DNA from: Pachypanchax playfairii
Lineage: Eukaryota; Chordata; Actinopteri; Cyprinodontiformes; Aplocheilidae
Direction: 5' to 3'
Assembly (NCBI GenBank): GCA_006937955.1
Contig: SSNP01000015.1
Span: forward strand, 4,980,262 to 5,044,261
DNA: 64,000 nt
A program made the position numbers and the translations under genes. Shown piece after piece: positions 41,601 to 53,600 of the stretch. Within the stretch, counting starts at the first letter, position 1, and each line of letters begins with the position of its first letter. The notes under the pieces were generated by a model, which worked only from the letters and a program-made list of their open reading frames with translations, did not search any database and was not told the DNA's origin.

Positions 41601-44600
41601 CTTTAATAGTTTTTTTTTCCTCTTTATTTTTCATAAATGGAAGAGGGAGATGATAAGGTGAGAGACAAGCATAAAAGCTACAGTGCAGATGTGTGGTTTT
41701 ACTGTGGTATTCTGCTGACATGGGATCCATTAGTAGGGTTTGGGGGGGGAAGAGTTTGGGGTTTGGAGATGGGGGTGGAGAAGACACAACAGTACTGGTG
41801 GAGTAAAAGAGAAATGCTCAGGCATAAAAAAAAACTCGGAAAAAAAAGAAACAGCAAAATAAATCTAGCCTTGGTGAAAGACTTTACAGCAGGTTTGAAA
41901 CAGAAGAGAGAGGAAAGAAGACGGGGAGGAGCAAAGCCCTGAACGATGGAGCATGGCTTGAAGGAAACAAAAGAGATGAGAGTAAGCAGAGATTGAAGTT
42001 GGAAGACAGGAAAACACAAGGGGTTATAAAAAGTGATGAGAGTGTACAGCGTGTGCAAGAGAAGACAGAGTTGAGATGAGAGTAGAGTGGGGTTGTGGGG
42101 GGCTGATTCAGCTTACTTCGCTGTAGCGCAGAATCAAACTTGCATGATGAAACCTGTAAGAAAACAGGCAGGGTTTGAGGTTTTCAACAGTTTGTTGTAA
42201 GTACTTGCCTCTATGAAGACTGTGCAATGACACGCATTATTGACACAGCCAAGTAATTTGCTTCAATCAAGACATATGAGTCAACGTTAATGAACACTGA
42301 GTCATAATAGCTACAAGTATTTCAGCAGAGCTTATTCGTGGAACGCATTGAACAAATGATAAGCTAAGGGTGGCTGCATACTCAGTAATTCTTGTGGTGC
42401 CCAAATGATACACTCCTTCCCTGTCATCACCGGAGTCTGGCACGCCAACCGACAGCAGTGTCCCAGTCCCACAGACTGGAAACACCTGGAGGCTACAGCA
42501 TCACACAACAGTCAGTCATATTTACATGGACTCAAACACTAACAGATGAATGTTTATGGCTTGGGCTGCAACAGTATTTATGTTGGGAATTTACAGGAAA
42601 ATGCAGGGGAAAGGGAGACGCAGGATGAAAGGTGGAGCTGAGTTTGCTGTGTGTTTCCAAAGGTGCTTCATGTAATTATAGATGCTACTCAGGAATATAC
42701 TTCTCTCACATTTCTGTGAACGTTATCACATGCAAGTGTTCAAAATTTTCCACAATTGTGCCTCTGACCGAAACATCAAACGACGGGCAATGCATCCAAT
42801 ATCATTTTTTTAAATGTAATCCTTTTTTTTTTTTTTTTCATACATTTACACCAACCTCCAAACTCCCTGCTACCCCACCCCCCGCCATACCAATGCATGA
42901 GCTGCGATTGCCAAAAAAGACAAATTACCCAGTGCTTTGCTCTTTTAGCTGTGCTTTCAATACAAAAATCAATTTAAAGACAGGAGACATAGAAAGCTCA
43001 GAAAATGTGAAATTATTCATCAGGGTCTTTTACTAGCAGAGCTGAAGAGAGGTGTGGGGGGGATGGTACGGGCTACCTTGTGCTCCGTTAGAGATAATTA
43101 GGGAGAAGACCAAAAAGCGGCAATAAGGGGAGGCGTGCCGGGCAATGAAAGAAAAAAAAAAAAAAAACAGGTTGGAGGGGAGTGAGCGTTCGTCGAGTGT
43201 GTAGCTACTTTGTGAAGAGTTGTTATGTTTGGAAATGACGAGACAGTGTTTAGTTTGTTGTCCCAGTAACAGACAGCGAGGATGGAGAACAGGCAGCTGG
43301 GTCTGGTGACAAGTGAAGAGGAAGAGACTCCAAGATAACTTCAGTTTAACTACTCAGGGGGAAATGTATTGAGCAAGAAGAATAAAAATGAGCCACACTC
43401 TGTCTTGTGACAAGTTTTTGCTAAGAGACTGTCTGTTTCCGTCCAATTAAAGGGGCTAGAGGCGGCTTCACCTCAGTCCTCGAGGTCTCCCCCTCCTCTG
43501 CTCAATCTGTTTTCGCTCTCTTCTGCTCCGTTCTCTGTTTTTATTTCCAATGTGTCATTGCAATCTTTGATTTTTTTTTTTATCTCTCTGCTATTTTTTA
43601 TTTTGCCCATCCTAGATTTTTTAAAAATCTAATTAGACGTGTCGACTTATGCACTCATTTGTAATGTGTTTATCTTGTTTAAAATATTTATTCCATCTAA
43701 AAACTTGGATTTACTCCTATTCATGCTCGTCCCTGGGCTGCAGTGACGGCTCAATTTCCCTAGAGGGATCATTAAAGTTCCATTTTTTACCCCTCATTTG
43801 TTTCTTCTCTCGTTCACTCCTCACTGGTGCAACTCAGTCCAAACTAAACAAGCTCATCGCAACACCAGATTTCTGTTCCCTTTGCTTCCTTAAATCACTG
43901 GTGTTTTACCTCTTCATGACATGAAGGAGTTGCAAGAGCCAAAAACTACTGTTTCAAAGCTTTTTGTAGATTAATTTAGCAATAAATTCCTAAAGTCCCC
44001 TTTAAATCCATGAAAGCAAGTACTTCTGTCAAACAGCAAAGGATTTTTACAGAAGCATTTTTTTTATAAACTGCCTGCAAATCATCCTAATTTGTTGTGG
44101 AGAACACCTTGTTATCTGTTTTTGAATATGTGACATAATGCTTCAAATACCGGCAAAACCACATCCTTTTTTCACATATCTCCTCTTATATCCAGCTGTT
44201 GTGCTGAAATGCCTTAAACGTCATGTGATTCTGCTATCTGCTCCTGCCCTGTCAGCACATTTCCTTGTCACAAAAAAAGTAATTTTCCTGGCTTGCATCA
44301 CGCGTTGTTGCATTGTTGTTTATCTTACAGCAAAATCAACATACAATATGCCTTAACATATAATTCCATTTTACTAAAAATGTGCGTGGAAACTGCCTGG
44401 CACTCTGGTATCGTTGTCTGATGTCCTACATCGGAGAACATTACATATTTACCCGCAGACTCTTTCTCTCCTGGGGCCCAGAGTTGTCTCTCAGATTGAT
44501 GACAAGGGAAAGACTCCGGCACCTCGGGGTGCATTAAGATGCAGAACGTAGCCGTAACTATAAGTGTGTGCACAGTGAGTGTGTTTTTGTTAGCTTGTAG

Positions 44601-47600
44601 CGGTACGTATGTTCGGTGCCGGCCTCTCCTGTTAGGCATTCTGATGCAGCATTACGTTCACTGGAGCTCTTTGTTTCTTTGTGTCTGCATCTCGGCTCCT
44701 ACCCGAGCTTCTACAGTATGTATGTCTTTGTCTTCTTGCTCACTTTTCTCTTTGTTACAGTGTTGCCCTCCCCACAGCCAACTCTTCCTCATCCTTCTCC
44801 TCCTTTCCTTCTATGTTGTGACCTGAGTGCATTATTTGCTCGGAGCATCTCTCTCTGGAGTTTTGCACTTTATTATTTTATCTACCCACATAGTATTTTT
44901 TATTTTTTTTTGCACAAACAAAGGTCAGGTAGGAATTAGGGTAGACACTCATTCAGGCTACTAAGTGCAAGATTTATGCTCTGTCTGCAGTGTGTAATTG
45001 CTCACCCCCTAAAGTTTACCCCTTTCTTTCCTTTTGTGTACAGTTCATGAAAGGTGCTTATTTAAAACTCAGTCTAGCCCAAGGAAATTTTTCTAAACAC
45101 CACTGCCGAGGTCATTCAGCTCAAACAAAGGTTTCTCAGGGCCAATGCTGGAATACATTTGTCTCAAGGTCTGACTACTGTCCGCTTTCTACTTCTTTTG
45201 TTTCGTCAGACAAAAGCTTGCAAACTCTTTCTAATAATCTCCCTTCCTTCATTAGCTGGTAAAATCTACAAATCTACTGTTTCTTTATCTGTCTTCATGA
45301 AAAAAACCTGACATACTCACACCTCCTTCAACTAATCATATTTTATCTACTTGTTAATGTTCCCAATTACTCTGTCAAACACTGCCAACATTTTGCAGCG
45401 CGCCACACTTATTGAAATGGTAATGCGTGCGTCTCAAAGTGAAAGTCGTTTTTATTCACTGGCTTCTGAGTGGATTTATTCATGACAATTACTCTTCTCA
45501 TGCAGGACAACACTAATGAGAGGGTTAAAGGGCAGTTTTTATTTTATTTTTTTCTGCTTTTATGAGAAGAACTTTTGCCCCATGAGTTAAAAGACTACTT
45601 TTTCTACTCCTTTCAGTTCTTTTTATTATTTAAAAGCAGAATACTTGTTTGTTTCATCTCACTGGAAAGAAAACAATCCTGTTTTCTGAAGAATTCAGGT
45701 GTTTTCTGTGGAAAAAAGATAAATAAATAAACAAAAACAACAAGGTTTTGGTCAATTATAATTACAAACTAGTCCTTATCTTTATTGTTCATGTAGGATG
45801 CACACTAGGACGTAATTAGTTTACAGCTGGAGCAAGCTATTGAAGAAATAAAGCAGTGTCTTTGTATCAGGGGACCAGATCGGAAGCAATCTTCTGGCAG
45901 AAGGTCAGGTCCCAACAGAGAATTGTCGTTAGTATAGATCTCACTATATAGGTCAAAGTGCTTTGAGTTCAGCACTGCAGCGGTTTCAACCTGCTACCAT
46001 CAACAACCCATCATACACCTCTCTCTGTGCCTATAGCTCGTTAGTGTCACCCAGTTACCTGCTCTTCCTCTTTCTTTTATCCCTTAACAAAAGAGAAGTT
46101 AACATTTATTAGATAGTTCAGTAACAGTTCCTGGAACTGATGAAAATCTCCTGTGAAAGTAAAAATTTATGTTCTTTTTATTTTAACGGATGCATCTAAA
46201 TACAAAATAAGTGTTTGTAGCTTGTGGCTGAAGCATCCAGAAAGTGTTGAAATTAACAGGTGGAAAAAGAAGACACCACCCACCCACACACACACACACT
46301 TTATTTAGATTCAGTCACACAAAGTGTGATTTTATTAAAAAATTAAGCAGCAATCTGTTGTTGAAAATTAAAGACTGTGGGAAATTTAAAAGAACTGGAT
46401 ACCTTTCAGGGGTTTTTCACTTCTATAATACGTTTCAGAGAATATGCTTGCCACAATTATTGTGCGCCCTGCGGAAATGAACACTTCCCTGAATGTATTT
46501 GCACTTATTAGATAGAACGAGCTGCCATTTTGTGTCTGCTTTACTCCGTCTTTATTTATTTTACTTAATAAAAGCTTGATTTAATTAAAAAAAGGGGTGA
46601 ACTTTTGACTGCATTCATTTGAAAATGCACTTAAAAGTGATTCGCCTGCTGGATAATTTAAATGATTATGTGCTTTCAGTGAACGCTTCAGGACACAGTG
46701 TAACATAATTATTATCTTGTTGGAACAACTTTTATTTTTTAAGCTTAATTTGCTTTTCGCTGAAAAATAAGCCTGTATAACCAACCACAATTCACAAGTG
46801 GAAACTATATTTTTATGGTGGTCTTCTTCAAACACTTGGTCCAATAATTTAGACCGTAACCACTCATTTAAGCTCTTTTCCCACTAATGAGCTCACAGCC
46901 CTTTCTCTCATAGACAACCTGTTAGAACAAACTAATTAATTTCCAAGAGGCTCTATATATCTGCAACTTCACCTATTATAATCTTACCATGTACCCCATA
47001 ATCTCACTTTGATCCATGCTGCATTCTTGCATGACTTGGTCCATTTCTTGATCCAGTCAGGATGCAGCTGTGTGCTAGAAGATCAAGCAGTACTACCTCG
47101 ATCTGGCTATCCAGTGATGGGGTCCCAGCCAGCCTGAGGAGAGTCTGTTTCAAACTTATGTGAATGGGGTCTTCATAAAGGATGAAGGGGGCCTTAACAT
47201 GTAATATTGTCAACATAGTATGTACAGCTCCTCTGTTTAAGCATTTCTCTCAGTATCTGGTTCTCAAAGTATTTATATTATACTTCTGTAGTAATTAGGA
47301 GAGGAGGAGATGGAAGAGGAGATGTGGGCTTAATTTTGTTTTAAGGTCAAAATGATTGCTTGTATGAGTAATGAGTCCAAGAAGATGACTGTATTGGAAT
47401 AATAATCAATAAAAGCATCTAATTCTAAAATAAAGGACTATTGTTCAATAATAAGTGAAGTCTCTTTATGCAACATACCAGTATATTACATGATGCACAT
47501 GGGCCATGTGTATTTACAGACAAGAAAAATCAAAAGAAGCAAATCACAACCACTTTTGTGTAATTGACAAATTTTCTCAAACTATAAGAGCTGTTTAGCC

Positions 47601-50600
47601 TCTGTTTAACCTGACCTTCTTTACCACCTCACTAATTCTCCTAATCTGCTTCATGACTGTCTGTCTTTTTGTATCCATCCTCTCTTATTCCCAGCAATGC
47701 TTTCCCTCTTCCAGGTGGATATGATGTGAGGAGAGAGGGGGGATTAAAATGTGGATTATACAATCCTTTTTGCAGAGTTATGTGTCTGCCTCTCACGAGT
47801 TGTATGTCCTGCACGAACAGCAACAGGATTAAGGCATCCTCACTTCCAGTAAACTGCTGAACCAGTGGATCTGTTCGTACACTCAGGCTCATAACAAGCA
47901 TAAAGTACCTCTCAGTGTACATGTCCAGTAAGTTCCATTTCAAACTAGCAGAAGACTTTTCAGTCTAAGTCATACAGCATTGTAAAACAACACCATCACC
48001 TGTTACACAGTGCTTTCTCTGTCCAGCTTTAGATGAAAGTTTGTTTTTTTGTATCTGACAGAAAATAAGTTGAGTGCAAATATTTTAACTAAGAGCTTCT
48101 TCCCAGGCACCGAGCTACTGTGTTGAGTTAATTGGCTCACCAAGCACAAGATAGATTTATGGCCCTGCATGCAGAAAAGTCGGTTTGCCCTGGGACTTCT
48201 TTGAGTAATGATTTATTTGAGGAAAATGAAATTCAAATAAGGTAGCTCAGGGAGGACAGACGAGGGATTTTTGTTTCCTTTATAAGCAGAGTGCAACGTC
48301 TTTTAGATGCTGTGTGTATTCTAGAAGTCTCAGGTGGCACGGTTATGAGTCAGGACTTATGGGTGTGTTGTAATTTGTATATGCAAGACCTTGATTTTTT
48401 ATTGGATTTGCTTGGTTGCAGTTCATTCTGTTTTCGGCTTTTGGTGGGTGGTTGCGATGGGGGGGGAAAGAGCCCACCGAACCTTTTGGGTTTGGTGGAT
48501 TTGATTTATTTTTGCCTTTTCCCTCACTGTAGCTGACCACCTTTTCTATATGAGCTGCACATATTGGTTTTTCCGTGGAGCAGTTGTTTCTCCTGCAGCT
48601 GTCTGTCTCTCCAGACGACAGTTCTGTAGAAGGAGGAGGAGGAGAAGCAGGAGGGTGGTGGAGGGTAGATACTGAGTGTTTGGGGGTAGGGAGAGGTCAG
48701 GAGATAGATTGTGAGAAAAGTCAAGGTTTTCATATCTGCTGGGATCAACAGATAGCAAGCACCCTTTGATATTTTGGCCAGTTATTGTGAAGCAATAGCT
48801 GTGCAATAGACCCTAATTAAATTTAGTTTTTATTCTTAACCTCAGAACATATTTATGTTAAGTACATGCATCAAAGAAGTGAGAAAGACTAACTCTTTCT
48901 GATTTATATGTATAAAATGTTCATATATTTTTTCAGGACTGGTCAAATATCTTTTAGATACTGAGAGACATTTTTAAAGGAATATTTTTCTTCTTGTTTT
49001 TCTGTTTAATTGTTTATCAGTGACCTTTGTGTCGACAATTGACATGTGACATATCAGAGGCATACAACTCATTTTCCCAAAGGACCACAAACGGAGGTGG
49101 ACCTGTCATGGGTCAGACCAACAGGCTGCACTTAATTCTAACAAGGACATATTTTCTAGTAAATAAACTATAAATATGATACTTATTAAGTGCTTGGACC
49201 AGACATTACAACTGGGAAATAAAAATTTGCAATACTTCAACACATTTAATTGATTAAAATAAAGTGTTTTTTATTTATTTTTTGTCTTTTCAGTAAAATA
49301 AATCTAGTTTTTGTTGGGTTTGAACTATAGCTGTATAAGGTCAGCTGCCAGGTAATTGTCAGTGAGGAAGAATCTGAGTCTAGATTTGTTTAATTTCAAC
49401 ACATTGAAGGTTTGTTCACATATAGATCCAAAAAGACCGATATCTTCTCAAGGTCTTTGGAAAGTTCTCCTTTCCTTTTTATGTTTTCTTCCTTTTCCTT
49501 GAGGCATACTAACACAACAGAGTTCACCAAACTCTCTTTGACATTCTGCATCAGTGTGTCACTTTAGCTTAAACTGACATGATGGTCATTCTAATCTCCA
49601 CAAACTCTGATTACCAGTGGCGAGACTACCCACGTTGCTAGCTTACACATGAGGATGCTAATGTAAATGCCACAACACTTGGCTTCAAAAAAGGAGTACT
49701 GGAAAAGCTGGTTTCAAAATAAAAGCTGAGGTTTAGCTACTGCTCGAAACTGTTGTTATCACCACAACATCTCCAAAAAATATGTTTTTTGGAGACTAAT
49801 ATGTTTAGGATTTATATTTTGAACCTGACTCTTTACTTTCTATGAGAAAAGAAACACTAATTAGTTAATATTTCTTCTGGGAATCGTTCTCAGAAAGTAC
49901 TTTTTCATCTTTTTTTTTCAAAAGTATACATACAGTATAAATCTTTGCATACATAGGAGTAAATAAAGTGCAAATGATTATCATTATGTTTTATTGAAAA
50001 GCAGCTGAAGATCATGTCTCCATATTGGCAAAAACAAGTCAATTTTTCCATGTTTCTATTTTCTTCTAAAGGCTTTTGTGGGCTATACTTTTTTCACTTA
50101 ACAGTTTCCAATGAATTAAAGCAACAAGAGTGAATCTAGAATACCATAATAAAAACAATGGTGTAGGTATCTTTTATTACTAAGGGAAAAATAAGTTATT
50201 TGGATCTGCTGCTTTATTATAAGGCAAGGGAGAAACTATGCTGAGCACGAGTGACATACAATGACACAGGTGTTGATATTGTATAAATGTTTGTGCAGCT
50301 GACTCTATGGTGCGGGCTTTGAATCTAAAATGAAGTAACCAAACAGGGTGAACCGAGGCTGTTGTGTCAAAAGGTTAAAAACTGTTTTCCGCTCATGTGA
50401 ACAAAGAAGAAGATTATTCTGTGCCAGAGTTTTACAGTGATGTGAGATGATATGGACTCTGTGTTTGCTTCACCCCAGCCTCATCTGTGGGGTATGATTG
50501 TATTCCTATTGGGTCCAGTTGGACTCTGCAAAGAGGATTATGGGAGCTTGGCTGCAGTAGATTTTTTCAAGCTGTGGCTCAAGTCCAGAGGACTAACAAC

Positions 50601-53600
50601 AAGTCAGACACTGTCAGATCTAGACCGGTGAGGCCAGAGGCAGCTGCTTTGAAGTGGGCTGTGAGATTCTCATCTGGAAAGAGAAAAGGAGACAGTGAGA
50701 GGTGCAAAGCTTCAGCTAAATGGGCAAGCTGGGTTGGCTTTAGAAGCTGTAGAGGTGGGTTTTACCAAACATGGAGCCTGCCTGCAAAAATATGTGATAT
50801 TCACGTGTTGTAAAATACACAATCAAGATTGGAGAATTACAACGCAAACGTGCTGTGAATATCATTAAAACACAGATGCAAGAGATTAGGAAGAGATTAA
50901 AATTCCAAGTGTGTTTATGATTTTAATTTTGAAGAAAATTATGACAAAAATATTGAAAATTCATCAGTGAATGTATATAGTAAGAAGATTTGTTTGAGAT
51001 GGGTGCTTAAGAAAGCAAAAAAAAAAGAGATGGGAGCTTAATGCATATCTCCAATTCTTCTTTAATGTAAGGGAAATTGTGAACAATTGTGTTAATGTCT
51101 TCATTTGTGTGTTTGTTTGTTTGTTTGTAATGTTCGCAAGACTTTTCATAAACCAGGTTTTACTTACATTTTCTAAAGGTTTTATTTGATGTACATCAAT
51201 CTCATTCAAGAGCCGCCACAGCATATCGAACATAGTCAACACAAAAATGGCTATAACTCCGTCATTCTTATGTTGAGACTGAGATAAAATATTTTATGTT
51301 AGTTGCTGGGATTCATCCTCATTGTTATTGCTAACAGATCACATTAGCATTTGAGATTTTACTTTTGTTTTGTGTGTAAAGTTATTTTTAAGATTCAACC
51401 AAAATGGCTGTAACTCCATGATTTCTCAACACAGGAGGATCTTTTTTAGTTTAAAACTCAGGCATGAAAACTTACAGGTGATATCGTGTGCATTCCTGTA
51501 ATAAAAAAGTGTGCCTTTAAAGGTACAGTATGTAAGAATTTTACAGTGAAATACTCACACAACAGTCCAATCTCTCACCGATGTTGAAAATAAACAACAT
51601 CTACGGCAACCCAACGGAAAAATCAAGGAGGGGAGGGGGTGAGTGGCTGAGAGTGGACGTTTTTTTTTTCCATGAACTGCGGGATTCAGATTTGACGACA
51701 CGGTCTAATTCTTACATGCTGTGCCTTTAAGTATATTTTAATTTTAAGGTTCATTTCAGGATTTAGAAAAAATATTCAAGACAATAAGACATACAGCTTG
51801 ACACTTTCATTAATTATTGAACAGTAATGCATTATATTACATTATATTAGTATTATATTATTAATATACTATATCAAGTGTTGCTGGTAATCAGTTTTTT
51901 ATTTACTATAAAGCCAATATATGGCTCCAACATACCACCATAGTGTTTTTGAAATGTTACATTAATGGGCTGATCCTGTTTATTTGTATTAATAATCAAT
52001 ATTACATTCATAGGAGTGGACAGTTATTTCCTGTTCACTGTTCATAATAGCAGTCACTTGGTTCCACAGCTTTTAAACATAACTAACATCATCCTTCCTC
52101 CTCTTACACTAAGTGCAACGCTATCACCAAATATAAATCTTTATCCAATGTGTTGGAGGAAATAGTCCAGGCTTTTGAAAGACTTTGGGAACATTTGGGC
52201 CTCTTACACAATAGTAAAAGCAGATGTGTAACCTGATTGCTTTAGGAATTATAAGATGGTATCAGTCAATCAGTCAACATGCACATACACATTGTACATA
52301 GAACTGTGATGGTCTCAGTTTCTTCCTGTCTGAGGTAACCTCTACCATGTTTCTTATGTCCCATGAGGACAGCCTTTTATCATGTGACACGTCGGTGTTG
52401 GCAGTGGTGAAAGGCGGGGTGGTCGTCGGACAGCTGTTTCCCATCGACTTTCAGTCAAATGCCGACAGCAGGTTTTAACTGTATGCAGCGGATCAGGCGG
52501 GCAGTGTGGCGGAGTGGAGCTTAAAGACATGCAAGAGCAAAAATAGCTCCAATTAGAAGGTCACTCCAATTTGTTCGTTCATAGTCACGGCACTCATCGG
52601 GTGTTTCTGGTCTCCTTGCCTGGTGTTATATAGAAATCTGTTGCCAGAGGTGAATGGGGTTGCCACCATCTGGGAGTGATTACGTTTTTTCTTCTTTGTT
52701 TCCTGCCTTTTCACCCCAACTTGAGTCCACTAAGTTCTGCTGTTCGGTCTTGGCATGACTCCCCGGGCTTGTTCGGGGTTCTAAGCCCACCCCTGTAATT
52801 TAATACTGGGAAATGCTCAACTGCAGTCACTCATGCACAAGCGTTTACATTCACACATGTTGTTCACCTCACCACAGGCAGAAATCTTCTCAGACACTGA
52901 ATGTAAAGTTGTTTACTTTAAGATGATCCCCATCTGTCTTTTGCATACCACACTTTCATTTCTTTTCCTGCTGGAATTATGCAAATCCGGTCCACCACAT
53001 CTTTGACCTAGTGCTGCTTGAGATGTTCGGAGTTAGAAGATGCACAGTGAATTCTTTGGTGCGCTCTGTTTATAGTGGTGATGAGAGCCGCCTGTAACTA
53101 CCAGTAATAACACCCTTTTGGAATAGATGCGAGTTTGTTTCATCTCCAGTTCATCTCTTGGCTGCTTTCTCAGCAAACAGGCCACTCACTGAGGAAAGTT
53201 GATAAACTGCTGCGGTGGCTTTTTTTGCCTCCTGCTGTTGTTGATGTCTGAACTCCACCTCTTTTATGAGCTTTATTGCAGTGCACCCTTTCATCTTTGT
53301 GTCATTTAAACCACCTCAGCAGCAACTGTCAGTAGTTTGTGTGAAGAAAGATGCCAAAATCCGTCCTGGCAAAGATAGAAAAGTATTTTAGATGGATGGA
53401 CAATGTAAAATTTGTAGTAGTTACTGTGTGACAAGATGCGATGCACTAAAAAGTCGCTGTTGTATATTCAACACAAAAAAGTAAAGTAGAAAGCTGTTCT
53501 AAGCAGAACATGTAGTGTTTTTTCATTTTTATTATTTTACATTTGGGTTGCTACAAAAGCAAAGAAAAAGTATAAACATATAAATGTCACTCATCCAATC

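Noticed and set aside
41637..42058. Overlapping frames on both strands (101 and 119 codons)
   Set aside because: They arise from a purine-rich tract that lacks stops; low-complexity Lys/Arg or Phe/Leu composition.
42825..42839. Poly-T tract as a retroposon tail
   Set aside because: No retroposon body or target duplication was found beside it; simple homopolymer.
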